A DNA stretch of 63,603 bases from Sporosarcina sp. FSL K6-3457 (GTDB lineage: Bacteria > Bacillota > Bacilli > Bacillales_A > Planococcaceae): assembly GCF_038007285.1 (NCBI RefSeq), contig NZ_JBBOWX010000001.1:4487501-4551103 (forward strand). The letters are read 5' to 3'. Positions 31,081-40,748 of the stretch are shown in pieces. Below the pieces are notes generated by a model. The model was not told where the DNA came from. It was given only the letters and a program-made list of their open reading frames with translations, and ran no database searches. A program made the position numbers and the translations under genes. Each line of letters starts with the position of its first letter. The first letter of the stretch is position 1.

Positions 31081-32553
31081 ATGTTATTCACGAAAGATAA
31101 GCAGGACGAAACAGAAAGCGCATCATCTATGTTTAAACGTCCTTTTAGAATAGTTCCCAAAATTATTATTAGTACATTGATGTTAGCAGGGCTTAGCATG
31201 AATACTGGTTTTGCAAACACAGATGAGCATACAGGTCTTTTGACCATATTTCATATTTATTCAGATGGAGAATATGTAGGCGTCTTATCTGATGAAGCAA
31301 AGCTCGAGCAATTGAAGGAAGAAGAACTACAAAAGGCGGCCTCCGAATTTGAGAATCTCCCGCTCACAATAGGCACAGACTTGTCCGTCATTCCGGAACG
31401 AGTATTCACGGTGGGAGTAGACGATGAGATTGTTCTTGAAAAACTTCATGACATGCTGTCCGTAGAAGCGGAAGCAATCGCTCTTACAATTGATGGAGAA
31501 CTGGCATTCTACGTCAATGATATGGCGACATATGATGAAGTGATTCGTGAACTAAAATTACAATCGGTTACAGAGAAGGAGCTTAACGAATTCGAAGCCC
31601 GCACAAAGTCTTCTGAATCTATACCCGCTCTACAAGACAATGAAACACGAATTGCAAATATTGTTATGAGCAGTGATATACAGGCAGAGGCCGGTAAAAC
31701 GCTTCCAACTGAAGTAAGAAATATAGAAGAAGCAGTAACTTTACTTAATAAAGGCACATTAGAAAAAAAGAAATATACAGTTAAGTCGGGAGATGTTCTC
31801 GGAACGATTGCCGCTGCTCACAATATAACAACGGCTAAGCTACTAGAACTCAATCCAAATTTTACGGTAGACACGGTCCTTCAACTTGAGGATGAACTCA
31901 ATGTTACAGTTGTTGAACCATACGTCGAAGTAGAGGTTCACTATGAAACAAGGCAAAGAGAAGTCATTCAATACAAAAAGCTGACTGAGGAAGATAGTTC
32001 TGTTTATAAAGGTGAAAAGAAAATTACGCAAGAAGGTAAGGATGGAGAGAAAGACGTTACGAGACTTATTCGTAAACGTAACGGCGAAACTTTAGGAAGT
32101 TCTGTCATCGATGAACAAATTCTTGTCGAAGAAATCGATGAGGTAACAGTTGTCGGAACAAAAGTAATGCCTTCAAGGGGGACGGGTACATTTATCTGGC
32201 CTACTGTTGGGGGATATGTTTCTAGTCAGATGGGAACGCGTTGGGGAAGAGTTCACCAGGGAATAGATATCGCAAGACCAACAGCACGTACAATCAAAGC
32301 AGCTGATAATGGAGTCGTTACGACAGTAGGCTGGCATGATACTTATGGGAATCGAATTGTAATCACACATAATAATGGCTATGAAACACTTTATGCTCAT
32401 CTGTCATCGATTGATGTTAGTGTAGGTCAAACTGTCCCACAAGGAACAGCAATTGGCATTATGGGTTCTACAGGCCGCTCTACGGGCGTTCATCTCCATT
32501 TTGAAGTCATAAAAAATGGCGCGAATGTCGATCCTATGAGTGTATTAAGATAA
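31081..32553 (+). CDS. Cell-wall endopeptidase with LysM, G5 and M23 domains
   Basis: The 490-residue exported protein has an N-terminal membrane segment (IVPKIIISTLMLAGLSMNTG, about residues 25-45). A LysM domain (YTVKSGDVLGTIAAAHNITT) near 240, a G5 domain near 280-360, and a C-terminal M23 LytM-type peptidase follow. The M23 zinc ligands are seen in HQGIDIA, HLSSID/YAHL and HLHFEV. It should cut peptidoglycan cross-links outside the cell. It occupies the slot between dnaB and walR where purA is found in B. subtilis. Confidence 0.93.
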   Translation: MLFTKDKQDETESASSMFKRPFRIVPKIIISTLMLAGLSMNTGFANTDEHTGLLTIFHIYSDGEYVGVLSDEAKLEQLKEEELQKAASEFENLPLTIGTDLSVIPERVFTVGVDDEIVLEKLHDMLSVEAEAIALTIDGELAFYVNDMATYDEVIRELKLQSVTEKELNEFEARTKSSESIPALQDNETRIANIVMSSDIQAEAGKTLPTEVRNIEEAVTLLNKGTLEKKKYTVKSGDVLGTIAAAHNITTAKLLELNPNFTVDTVLQLEDELNVTVVEPYVEVEVHYETRQREVIQYKKLTEEDSSVYKGEKKITQEGKDGEKDVTRLIRKRNGETLGSSVIDEQILVEEIDEVTVVGTKVMPSRGTGTFIWPTVGGYVSSQMGTRWGRVHQGIDIARPTARTIKAADNGVVTTVGWHDTYGNRIVITHNNGYETLYAHLSSIDVSVGQTVPQGTAIGIMGSTGRSTGVHLHFEVIKNGANVDPMSVLR

Positions 32554-32562
32554 ATAGGTAAC

Positions 32563-32595
32563 GAGAGACGGTACATAAAGTTGTACCGTCTCTTT
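32563..32595 (+). terminator. Terminator after the M23 peptidase gene
   Basis: AGAGACGGTAC pairs with GTACCGTCTCT around a short loop and is followed by TTGTATT. Confidence 0.8.
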
Positions 32596-32618
32596 GTATT
32601 CGAAACATCGCATGAATT

Positions 32619-32632
32619 ATTTCCCGGGAAAT
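32619..32632. promoter_or_regulatory. Noc-binding site
   Basis: ATTTCCCGGGAAAT is a perfect 14-bp palindrome, identical to the B. subtilis Noc-binding consensus. It lies in the gap between the M23 gene and walR, about 22 kb from oriC. Confidence 0.88.
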
Positions 32633-32736
32633 GCTTAGTATGAACGCCAAAGTAGAGCGTGCGAATCGATGGGAATAATGATAGAGTAAAAGGAAATGAA
32701 TTGCGATACTAAAAAGTGCATAAAAGGAGAGATAAT

Positions 32737-33447
32737 ATGCAAAATAAAACAATTTTAATTGTAGATGATGAAAAACCAATTGCAGATATCCTTGAATTTA
32801 ATTTGAAAAAAGAAGGGTTCACAGTTTTCTGTGCCTATGATGGAGAAGAGGCACTTGAAAAAGTGGAGGAAGTAAAGCCAGACCTTATGCTTCTCGATAT
32901 TATGCTACCTAAAAGAGATGGCATGGAAGTATGCCGAGAGATTCGTAAAAAGTATGATTTCCCAATTATTATGTTGACAGCGAAGGATTCAGAGATTGAT
33001 AAGGTGCTTGGCTTGGAGCTTGGCGCCGATGATTATGTGACAAAGCCTTTCGGCACGCGCGAACTCATTGCGCGGGTAAAAGCAAATTTACGTCGGCATA
33101 TGAAATCGGTTTCAGAAGAGCTGGAAGAGACCACAAATAATATTACGGTTGGTCATTTAATTATTCAGCCAGATGCTTATCTCGTGCAGAAAAGGGATGA
33201 GACAATTGAATTGACGCATCGCGAATTTGAACTGCTTCACTATCTTGCGAAGCATATTGGGCAAGTGATGACGCGTGAACACCTTCTGCAAACGGTATGG
33301 GGCTATGATTATTTTGGAGATGTACGAACTGTCGATGTGACGATTCGTCGTTTACGGGAAAAGATTGAAGATACACCAAGTCACCCGGCGTGGATTGTGA
33401 CGAGGCGCGGCGTGGGCTATTATTTACGGGATCCGGAACAGGAGTAA
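32737..33447 (+). CDS. walR: Response regulator WalR
   Basis: WalR (YycF) is an essential OmpR-type regulator of cell-wall metabolism. The receiver domain has the acidic pair DDE, phospho-acceptor Asp in [11 protein letters not shown] near residue 54 and Lys in KPFG. The winged-helix domain ends [18 protein letters not shown]...[12 protein letters not shown] 32737 follows AAAGGAGAG. The length is 236 residues. It begins the wal operon. Confidence 0.98.
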   Translation: MQNKTILIVDDEKPIADILEFNLKKEGFTVFCAYDGEEALEKVEEVKPDLMLLDIMLPKRDGMEVCREIRKKYDFPIIMLTAKDSEIDKVLGLELGADDYVTKPFGTRELIARVKANLRRHMKSVSEELEETTNNITVGHLIIQPDAYLVQKRDETIELTHREFELLHYLAKHIGQVMTREHLLQTVWGYDYFGDVRTVDVTIRRLREKIEDTPSHPAWIVTRRGVGYYLRDPEQE

Positions 33448-33452
33448 TCGTG

Positions 33453-35282
33453 ATGCAGAAAGTTGGCTTTTTTCGCTCCATTCACGTTAAATTTGTACTC
33501 ATCTATGTGATGCTTATTTTACTTGCGATGCAAATCATCGGAATTTACTTCGCGAGTAAACTTGAGCTAACGTTAAAAACAAATTTTACAACCTCGATTG
33601 AAGATCGGATGAATATAGTCGAATTCAGTATACGTGAGGAAATGATGAAAGAAAGATCTATGGACGATCCGACACCCGAGCAGGGTCTCCGGACTGTCCT
33701 TTTGGGCTTTACATCTACATCGGAAGATATTAATGAAATTAGAGTTATCAATTCGCGGTACGGCATTCTTGCAAGCTCCGTCTTGGATAATCAATCGATG
33801 GTAGGACTGCGTTCAACAGACGATCTTGTGAAAAAATCAATCACATCAGAGTTAGTGCAAGAAAGTATTCGGCTCGACCAAAAAACGAGAAATCGCATAT
33901 GGGTGCGTGCTAAGCCGATAATGGTCGGAAGCGAAGTAATCGGGACACTCTATCTTGAATCAAATATAGAAAAAGTCTTTAAACAAATTGATGAGATTAA
34001 TGAAATTCTAGCAGTAGGGACTGCTGTGTCATTGTCGATTACCATTATCATCGGTATTTTCATAGCACAGACGATGACGAGACCGATATCGGATATGCGA
34101 CGGCAAGCGCAGGCGATGGCCAAAGGGAACTTTTCGCGAAAGGTACATGTCTATGGAAATGATGAATTGGGACAGCTGGCGATTGCTTTTAACCATTTAA
34201 CCAATCAACTGCAGGAGTCTCAGTCTACGACGGAAAGTGAACGCCGAAAGCTAGCCTCTGTACTAGAAAATATGACAGATGGTGTCATTGCAACTGACCG
34301 AAAAGGTCGTGTCAGTCTTATTAATGACGCAGCCCTTGTCATGCTCAAGATGACAAGGGATATCGTCTTAAATCGACCGATTTCTAGCATACTTGGCCTT
34401 GAACAGGAGTATGCATTTGAGGATTTGATTCAAATAAAGGATTCGATTGCATTGGATTTCAGTACAGAACAGCAGCCTTATATTTTACGAGCAAACTTTT
34501 CCATTACGCAAAGAGAGACAGGCTTTGTAAATGGTCTTATCGTTGTCCTTCATGACAATACAGAACAAGAAAAGATTGATATGGAGAGGCGCGAGTTCGT
34601 ATCAAATGTATCTCACGAATTGCGTACACCACTAACGACGATGCGTAGTTATTTGGAGGCGTTGGCTGAAGGGGCATGGAAGAATGAGGAGATTGCTCCA
34701 TCCTTCCTGCATGTCACGCAAACAGAAACAGAGCGCATGATTCGACTCGTTAATGATTTGTTGAAGTTATCTCGAATGGATAGTAGGAATTATGATTTGA
34801 ATAGTGAGTGGGTGGAATTCAATCATTTTTTCAATTCGATTATCGATCGCTTTGAATTTTCAAAAATACATGAGGGTGATTTTAAGCGACTTCTACCATC
34901 AGCCGATTTGTTTGTTGAAATTGACGCAGATAAGATGACTCAAGTTATCGACAATATTATTTCTAATGCGCTGAAGTATTCACCAGATGGTGGCGATATT
35001 CGTTTTGGCGTAACGATGTCTGATCACTTTATTAAAGTGATGATTTCGGATGATGGAATGGGAATACCTCAGGCGAATGTTAAACGCATTTTTGATAGGT
35101 TTTATCGGGCGGATCGTGCAAGGTCACGTGCGATGGGCGGAACGGGCTTAGGTCTTGCGATTGCACGCGAGATGGTAATTGCACACGGGGGTGACATCTG
35201 GGCGGAAAGTGAAGAAGGAAGAGGAACGACCATTTTCTTCACATTACCGTTTGAACTTCAAGAGGACGGTGAGTGGGATTGA
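33453..35282 (+). CDS. walK: Sensor histidine kinase WalK
   Basis: WalK (YycG) phosphorylates WalR. It has two transmembrane helices flanking an extracellular Cache-like domain (about residues 35-175), a HAMP domain (QTMTRPISDMRRQAQAMAKG), a PAS domain (VLENMTDGVIATDRKGRVS) and the HisKA box VSHELRTPLTTMRSYLEAL with the phospho-His. The ATPase domain has NIISNALKYSPDGG and GGTGLGLAIA. The length is 609 residues. The start lies 5 bp behind walR. Confidence 0.98.
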   Translation: MQKVGFFRSIHVKFVLIYVMLILLAMQIIGIYFASKLELTLKTNFTTSIEDRMNIVEFSIREEMMKERSMDDPTPEQGLRTVLLGFTSTSEDINEIRVINSRYGILASSVLDNQSMVGLRSTDDLVKKSITSELVQESIRLDQKTRNRIWVRAKPIMVGSEVIGTLYLESNIEKVFKQIDEINEILAVGTAVSLSITIIIGIFIAQTMTRPISDMRRQAQAMAKGNFSRKVHVYGNDELGQLAIAFNHLTNQLQESQSTTESERRKLASVLENMTDGVIATDRKGRVSLINDAALVMLKMTRDIVLNRPISSILGLEQEYAFEDLIQIKDSIALDFSTEQQPYILRANFSITQRETGFVNGLIVVLHDNTEQEKIDMERREFVSNVSHELRTPLTTMRSYLEALAEGAWKNEEIAPSFLHVTQTETERMIRLVNDLLKLSRMDSRNYDLNSEWVEFNHFFNSIIDRFEFSKIHEGDFKRLLPSADLFVEIDADKMTQVIDNIISNALKYSPDGGDIRFGVTMSDHFIKVMISDDGMGIPQANVKRIFDRFYRADRARSRAMGGTGLGLAIAREMVIAHGGDIWAESEEGRGTTIFFTLPFELQEDGEWD

Positions 35283-36604
35283 AATACATTGAAACAGTCA
35301 AATCGGTCGTTCTACTTTTACTCGTCACTTTAAGTATCGTATTTACGTTTTCAATTTGGACGTATACTCCTCTTTACGAAACGACTGAGGATTTGCCGAC
35401 TGTCGATATTTCCATTGCAAAAAGTGTAGAAATTGCTGAGATTATTAAACCTTATAAAATCATTTTTAATTATAAAGAACAACTAACTGGAACACTCAAT
35501 CCAACTGATATCGATTATGTTATGAATGAATTGAAAAGATGGAGAATATCAGAACTTACCCTTATGGATAATAATTTTGATGAAGAGAAATTGGATGAGC
35601 TTATGAGGAAGCCAAATCAGTTTACATTGTATTTTCATGGTGAAGTACCTTTACCCGTTTATAGTACTGTGTTGAATATTGAAGGGGTGAAAATGGATGT
35701 ACCTGAAACTTCTTTTGACCGACTTGTTGTCGATTGGAATCCGGCAGGTGTTTCAATGAAGATTAACTTTGTTAGCAGAGCAAATCATGTCCTGTATAGT
35801 GCAAAGGTAAAGGTTGATGATAATCAAAGCTTTCACCGTTCTATTTTGACATGGGGGAGAGGTCTTGGACAGTACGCAGATGTTAACTCGGATAACTCGC
35901 CATTTATTGCGGTATCGGCAGAGCCAGTTGAAACAATTCGTAACATGTACTCTCAAAGGGAGATTAGCCCATCTCGTTTTCGCGATGCACTGTTCAGCGA
36001 TCCAAATGCTGTTCGACGAAGTCAGTCTGGATTGAACAAAGAGGAATACCAAGACGATCATGCATTGATGAATATTGACACAGAAAAGAAGATGTTGAAA
36101 TATGTTGTGCCGGCTGCGGAAAGTCAGGAGCCTGCTATTCCTTCGGAGTTATTGTCGAATACATTGGACTTTGTCAATGAGCATGGTGGTTGGACAGATG
36201 AGTTTAGATACACGAGTATGAACCCAAAATCCCGCTATGTAAAATTCCAATTGTTTTTACATGGACTACCCGTATATGGTGATATAACTCCTACTGAAAT
36301 GCTGCAAGTATGGGGGAACAATCGAATATTTAGCTATACTAGACCTTACTATACACTTGACTTACCGTTTCCTGAAACAGACATCGAGCTTTTACAGCCA
36401 GGTGTTGAAATTGCCGAGATGCTTAAAAACTCAGAAGCATTGGATTTTAATGAGGTAGATGAACTCACACTGGGCTATTTTATGAGACATGATATAGAAC
36501 GTAGGCTATTCATCATGGAACCATCTTGGTTTTATTTAACGAAGGGCAAATGGATTCGTGTTTCACCTGAGCTATTGGGAGGTGGAGTCATTGGATTGGA
36601 ATAA
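35279..36604 (+). CDS. walH: WalRK regulatory protein WalH
   Basis: WalH (YycH) is a membrane-anchored extracytoplasmic protein that modulates WalK together with WalI. One N-terminal transmembrane helix (VVLLLLVTLSIVFTFSIW) precedes an all-extracellular part. TTG 35279 gives an LKYIETVKS start close to that of B. subtilis YycH. GTG 35273 is an alternative. The start overlaps the walK stop by 4 bp. Confidence 0.93.
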   Translation: MKYIETVKSVVLLLLVTLSIVFTFSIWTYTPLYETTEDLPTVDISIAKSVEIAEIIKPYKIIFNYKEQLTGTLNPTDIDYVMNELKRWRISELTLMDNNFDEEKLDELMRKPNQFTLYFHGEVPLPVYSTVLNIEGVKMDVPETSFDRLVVDWNPAGVSMKINFVSRANHVLYSAKVKVDDNQSFHRSILTWGRGLGQYADVNSDNSPFIAVSAEPVETIRNMYSQREISPSRFRDALFSDPNAVRRSQSGLNKEEYQDDHALMNIDTEKKMLKYVVPAAESQEPAIPSELLSNTLDFVNEHGGWTDEFRYTSMNPKSRYVKFQLFLHGLPVYGDITPTEMLQVWGNNRIFSYTRPYYTLDLPFPETDIELLQPGVEIAEMLKNSEALDFNEVDELTLGYFMRHDIERRLFIMEPSWFYLTKGKWIRVSPELLGGGVIGLE

Positions 36605-37400
36605 GACAAAAACGATTTTTATTGTTGTGTTTTCTATATTGAACGTGTTTCTTTACTCGCTTTACGTAGACCGAGTGATGGAAACGCAAAATGTACAAGT
36701 GCTAGGGAAAACATCGATTGAGGATTCACTTGGACTAGACAATATTACGTTTACTGAGCTACCATTGGCGACAAAAGACTCTTCTTATGTTTCTGCTAAA
36801 ATCGTGACATTCACAAAAGAACAGACGAAAAGTTTAGAGAACCAAACGGTAGATGTTGTGAATGGTACCTATTTACAGGCTGAAATGGATACCCCAGTCA
36901 GTGTGCGAAATAGCAAGGGGGACTATGATTTTCCCGAGTTTCTATTAAAATATGTACTGAATGGGATGGAATATGTATTTTGGGAAGTGAATGAGGAGGA
37001 ACAATGGGCGTTGTTTTTTCAGAAGGTAGATGGTCATCCAATCTATTTTAGCCCGGATGCGATGTTAGTCATTCACTGGAATGAGGAAGGGAAAGTGACG
37101 AGTTACGAGCAGCGTATGTTTGGGGAATTTGTTAATTTTAATCATAAAAAAGACCTTCTTTCCCCTATCGAAGCACTTGGCTCATTGTCTTCGCGTGGTC
37201 ATTTGAACCAGGACTCGAAAGTGAAAAGTATGAAGCTTGGGTACTCAACACTTGTTCAGTTAACGGAAACACAAGTGTTTGCTCCGACATGGCATGTTCG
37301 TGTAGAATTGAAGGACGGTGCACTGGAAGATTATTTCATCCATGCAGTAGAAGGTAAGATAATAAAGTTCCAAGAAACAGTGGACGATGATGATGAATGA
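36591..37400 (+). CDS. walI: WalRK regulatory protein WalI
   Basis: WalI (YycI) starts LDWNKTKTIFIVVFSILNVFLY, a transmembrane helix with the DWNKTKTIFI motif that is characteristic of the family. An extracellular domain follows. TTG 36591 has GGGAGGTGG upstream and overlaps the end of walH by 14 bp. The length is 269 residues, and it probably forms a heterodimer with WalH next to WalK. Confidence 0.94.
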   Translation: MDWNKTKTIFIVVFSILNVFLYSLYVDRVMETQNVQVLGKTSIEDSLGLDNITFTELPLATKDSSYVSAKIVTFTKEQTKSLENQTVDVVNGTYLQAEMDTPVSVRNSKGDYDFPEFLLKYVLNGMEYVFWEVNEEEQWALFFQKVDGHPIYFSPDAMLVIHWNEEGKVTSYEQRMFGEFVNFNHKKDLLSPIEALGSLSSRGHLNQDSKVKSMKLGYSTLVQLTETQVFAPTWHVRVELKDGALEDYFIHAVEGKIIKFQETVDDDDE

Positions 37401-37412
37401 GAGGTTTTTGCA

Positions 37413-38201
37413 ATGCGTTTTAGTGTGCTCGCAAGCGGTAGTAGCGGCAATGCGATCTATATAGAGAATGATGAACATACTTTTCTTGTCGATGCAGGTT
37501 TTAGTGCCAAGAAGATGGATAGTTTAGTAGCCGGTATTGATCGTTCGATGAAGCAGGTAGACGGTATTTTTGTAACGCATGAGCATAGTGACCATATTAA
37601 AGGCATTGGTGTTGTTGCAAGGAAGTACGGTATTCCAATTTATGCGAACGAAAAGACTTGGCAAGCGATGGATGGCCTTGTTGGTAATATCCCTTTGGAT
37701 CAGCGTTTTCAATTCGATATGGAAACGGTGAAGTCGTTTGGTTCACTTGATGTGCAATCATTTGGCGTTTCGCATGATGCGGCTGATCCGATGTTTTATA
37801 TTTTTCATGAAAATGGACGTAAGCTTGTTGTGATTACGGATACAGGCTATGTCAGTGATCGCATGAAGGGGTTTATCCGAGGGGCAGATTCATTTGTGTT
37901 TGAAAGTAATCATGATGTTAGTATGTTACAAATGGGACGGTATCCGTGGTCAGTGAAACGTAGAATTCTTAGTGACGTTGGGCATGTGTCGAATGAAGAT
38001 GCGGCGGTTGCCATGAGTGAGGTCGTTGAACAGAAAGATACACGTATTTATTTATCGCATTTAAGTAAAGATAATAATATGAAGGACCTTGCAAGGATGA
38101 GTGTTTCACAGACGTTGGAGACGTGTGGTATTCGGACAGGTGAGTATGTCCATTTGTATGATACGGATGCTGATCAGCCGACGGAGCTTGTGACAGTATA
38201 G
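37413..38201 (+). CDS. walJ: WalJ/YycJ metallo-beta-lactamase fold exonuclease
   Basis: The 262-residue protein begins [19 protein letters not shown] and has the metal-binding [17 protein letters not shown] and LSHLSKDN motifs of YycJ. B. subtilis WalJ has been linked to mismatch-repair-associated 5' exonuclease activity and to cell-wall control by location. It is 12 bp behind walI and ends the wal set before a terminator. Confidence 0.94.
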   Translation: MRFSVLASGSSGNAIYIENDEHTFLVDAGFSAKKMDSLVAGIDRSMKQVDGIFVTHEHSDHIKGIGVVARKYGIPIYANEKTWQAMDGLVGNIPLDQRFQFDMETVKSFGSLDVQSFGVSHDAADPMFYIFHENGRKLVVITDTGYVSDRMKGFIRGADSFVFESNHDVSMLQMGRYPWSVKRRILSDVGHVSNEDAAVAMSEVVEQKDTRIYLSHLSKDNNMKDLARMSVSQTLETCGIRTGEYVHLYDTDADQPTELVTV

Positions 38202-38204
38202 AAT

Positions 38205-38238
38205 GAAGACCTTGCCTGTGTGGGTGAGGTTTTTTGTT
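38205..38238 (+). terminator. Terminator after walJ
   Basis: ACCTTGCC pairs imperfectly with GGGTGAGGT around TGTGT and is followed by TTTTTTG. Confidence 0.65.
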
Positions 38239-38296
38239 GTTAAAAGGGTAAAATGGGGTAGAGTTAACTATAGGATAATGTGAAAGGGAGAGGTGT

Positions 38297-39532
38297 ATGG
38301 ATGAATTTAATCGGTCTTCTGATCAGGAAGAGCCCAAACCGCAATATGAAGTGAGGTCGGAGTATAAGCCACCTGCTCCACCATCGAAGCGAAAAGCAAG
38401 TTTTTTCCCGAGTTTGTTTGGAGCTGTTATTGGCGGCCTTGGTGTTTGGTTGCTCATGACGAATTTATCAAGTGCTCCGGAGGAAGTACAAGTTGTGCCA
38501 AATACAAATGTGAAGCAAACGGAACAAATTTCTGTTGAAGTGACGACGGACTTGACTGAAATTATTGATGAGGTCATCGATTCAGTTGTCGGTGTGACGA
38601 ATTTACAGACTGTCCGTGATTTCTGGTCAACAACGGAAACGTCAAAGGAAGCCGGCACAGGCTCAGGTGTTATTTATAAGAAGCAGGATGGTAAAGCGTA
38701 TATTGTCACAAATCATCATGTTGTAGAGAGTGCACAAGAGCTTGAAATTACATTTGATGATGGGACAAAGACAGCCGGCAAGTTAGTTGGTACAGATATG
38801 TGGACAGACCTCGCGGTTATCGAAATTGATGCTGCAAATGTCAAGACTGTGGCTACGTTTGGCGATTCAGATGTGTTAAAGCGTGGAGAAACGGTTATTG
38901 CGATTGGAAATCCATTAGGTCTAGGCTTCTCAGGCTCAGTCACGATGGGGGTTGTCTCCGGTAAAGACCGTTCCATCCCGATTGATTTTGATAAGAATGG
39001 AACGATTGATTGGTATGCGGATGTATTGCAAACAGATGCAGCTATCAATCCAGGGAACTCTGGTGGGGCACTCATCAATATGGCAGGCCAGCTCATTGGT
39101 ATTAATTCGATGAAAATATCGGAAGCAACGGTTGAGGGAATTGGTCTAGCTATTCCTATTAACCTCGCGATGCCTATTATTGATCATCTTGAGACGACTG
39201 GCACTGTGAATCGACCGACAATGGGTGTTTCGCTCATTGACCTCAGAAGTATACCTGAACAACAGCAAAGGGGATTATTAGCTTTACCAGGGGATGTGAC
39301 GGATGGGGTTGTTATTACAGATGTCATCTTCAATTCACCAGCGCAAGAGGCAGGGGTTCAGAAGTATGATGTCATTGTTGAAATGGATGGTGAAAAAATT
39401 GAGGATATGGTCAGCTTGCGCAAACATCTGTATAATGCGAAGCAGGTCGGCGATACGATGACAATGAAAGTGTACAGAGAAGGCCAGTTGCTTGAGGTTG
39501 AAATGGTTTTGAAAGATGGTAACTCGTTCTAA
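38297..39532 (+). CDS. htrC: HtrA-type membrane serine protease
   Basis: The 411-residue protein has a cytoplasmic Pro-rich N-terminus, one transmembrane helix (FFPSLFGAVIGGLGVWLLM), and a trypsin-like domain with catalytic His in TNHHVVES, Asp in WTDLAVIEI and Ser in NPGNSGGALIN. A C-terminal PDZ domain (GVVITDVIFNSPAQEAGVQK) follows. It is an extracytoplasmic quality-control protease. The position after walJ corresponds to B. subtilis yyxA (htrC). Confidence 0.94.
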   Translation: MDEFNRSSDQEEPKPQYEVRSEYKPPAPPSKRKASFFPSLFGAVIGGLGVWLLMTNLSSAPEEVQVVPNTNVKQTEQISVEVTTDLTEIIDEVIDSVVGVTNLQTVRDFWSTTETSKEAGTGSGVIYKKQDGKAYIVTNHHVVESAQELEITFDDGTKTAGKLVGTDMWTDLAVIEIDAANVKTVATFGDSDVLKRGETVIAIGNPLGLGFSGSVTMGVVSGKDRSIPIDFDKNGTIDWYADVLQTDAAINPGNSGGALINMAGQLIGINSMKISEATVEGIGLAIPINLAMPIIDHLETTGTVNRPTMGVSLIDLRSIPEQQQRGLLALPGDVTDGVVITDVIFNSPAQEAGVQKYDVIVEMDGEKIEDMVSLRKHLYNAKQVGDTMTMKVYREGQLLEVEMVLKDGNSF

Positions 39533-39577
39533 GCCTTTACTATTACACACAGATTACAATAAAATCTTATCCACAGT

Positions 39578-39619
39578 GGGTAGAATAGCTAGCTGATGGC
39601 TATTCTACCTGTTTTTTTA
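39578..39619 (+). terminator. Terminator after htrC
   Basis: GGGTAGAATAGC pairs perfectly with GCTATTCTACC around TAGCTGATG and is followed by TGTTTTTTT. Confidence 0.9.
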
Positions 39620-39700
39620 ATGTTTTCGCTCTTTGTGGATAAATCTAAATATTTGTGAATAACTTTGTGAACAATGAAAAAGAAGAAAGTAGGGATGAAA

Positions 39701-39865
39701 ATGAAGATTTATAGCTGTGAAACCCATATAAATCACGCACTTGACGTTTTTGTAGCGGAGCAAGAAAAGTTTCCGATTATGAAAGCGTTGTCTGATGAAG
39801 AAAAGTTATCCACAAACTGTACCTATTGTGAAGAGGCGGCATTATATCTTGTGGCGAACGAATAG
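39701..39865 (+). CDS. CxxH/CxxC small protein
   Basis: The 54-residue protein starts MKIYSCETHINHALD and contains a CETH motif and a CTYC motif, the defining CxxH/CxxC pair of a small Bacillus family of unknown function that sits just before rlmH. The four ligands could bind zinc. ATG 39701 has GTAGGG seven bases upstream; further in-frame ATGs lie at 39695 and 39674. A DnaA box lies within its codons. Confidence 0.85.
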   Translation: MKIYSCETHINHALDVFVAEQEKFPIMKALSDEEKLSTNCTYCEEAALYLVANE

Positions 39866-39955
39866 TCGGGCACAAGATGTAGATAACCCTTGTGGATATG
39901 TGTATAAGTCTTGTGGATAGTTTGTTTGTAAATAGAATGTAAAGGTGGATAACCT

Positions 39956-40435
39956 GTGAATATTACAATTGTGACTGTTGGAAAACTAAAAGAAAAGTAT
40001 TTGAAAATGGGCATTGAGGAGTTTTCAAAACGACTCGGTGCTTATGCAAAAATTGATTTGGTCGAAGTAGCAGATGAAAAAGCACCGGAATCATTAAGCG
40101 ATGGGGATATGGAAATTGTGAAGAAAAAGGAAGCGGACCGGATCTTGGCAAAGGTCGGGGCGGATGCGTATGTGATTGGGTTGGCAATTGAGGGAAAAAT
40201 GAAAACTTCAGAGGAGTTATCAGCGGGTATTGAATCACTGATGACGTATGGGCGGAGCAAAGTCGTGTTTATTATTGGTGGATCACTGGGATTGCATGAT
40301 AGTGTGTTGAAACGGGCGGATGAGTTGTTGTCGTTCTCGAAAATGACTTTTCCACATCAGATGATGAAATTGATATTGCTAGAGCAGGTGTATCGGGCTT
40401 TTAGGATTATGAAGGGGGAACCGTACCATAAGTAA
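39956..40435 (+). CDS. rlmH: 23S rRNA (pseudouridine-1915-N3) methyltransferase
   Basis: RlmH is a SPOUT methyltransferase acting on helix 69 of 23S rRNA. The 159-residue protein starts with GTG ([23 protein letters not shown]) and has the SAM-binding [14 protein letters not shown] and the C-terminal knot [20 protein letters not shown]...EPYHK. The gene is intact. Its last 18 bp form an att-like sequence that recurs downstream, just as the rlmH (orfX) end serves as SCC attachment site in staphylococci. Confidence 0.97.
   Translation: MNITIVTVGKLKEKYLKMGIEEFSKRLGAYAKIDLVEVADEKAPESLSDGDMEIVKKKEADRILAKVGADAYVIGLAIEGKMKTSEELSAGIESLMTYGRSKVVFIIGGSLGLHDSVLKRADELLSFSKMTFPHQMMKLILLEQVYRAFRIMKGEPYHK
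40418..40435 (+). repeat. SCC-like att site, copy 1 (rlmH 3' end)
   Basis: GAACCGTACCATAAGTAA encodes the EPYHK-stop end of RlmH. It resembles the staphylococcal SCC attachment core (GAAGC-TATCATAA-T-A type, from memory). Exact copy at 41669-41686 and a 15/18 copy at 43728-43745. Confidence 0.75.
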
Positions 40436-40748
40436 AGGCGGTTTTCTGAAGAATATAGATACTCCCGCAATCTATAAAAGATCGAGGCTATGCTACTTAT
40501 GCATGTGCACAGAATGGTTAGGTACTATGAGGCGAGGCATCTATCATTTGAATGATTGGAAAAATAAAGGCGAAAATCTAAATGATTTTCGCCTTTTAAT
40601 ATATTTTTTCATGGAATTAATAAAAGTAGGCATGCCTCTATCTACATCCTAACAAAAATTTAATTATAAGTCTATTTAAATTTTTAGTGCTATGTGATAA
40701 TTAAATTGCGCAAATATTTCATAACGTTATGATGAATAGAGGGAAAAA
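40436..40748. other. Gene-free region after rlmH
   Basis: The first bases resemble those following att copy 2 (CGGTTT...TGAA). No coding sequence is evident. A strong terminator hairpin GGCGAAAATC/GATTTTCGCC followed by TTTTAA lies at 40567-40598. The composition becomes AT-rich toward the methyltransferase gene. Confidence 0.6.
40567..40598 (+). terminator. Terminator between rlmH and the methyltransferase gene
   Basis: AAGGCGAAAATC pairs perfectly with GATTTTCGCCTT around TAAAT and continues into T residues. Confidence 0.85.

Larger units (their letters stand above)
39567..39952. promoter_or_regulatory. DnaA-box cluster upstream of rlmH
   Basis: Perfect boxes lie at 39567-39575, 39634-39642 and 39806-39814. 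One-mismatch boxes lie at 39654-39662, 39878-39886, 39891-39899, 39912-39920 and 39944-39952. The cluster runs through the CxxH/CxxC gene to the rlmH start. From memory, the yydA (rlmH) region is one of the main non-origin DnaA-binding regions in B. subtilis, where such clusters titrate DnaA. Confidence 0.8.
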
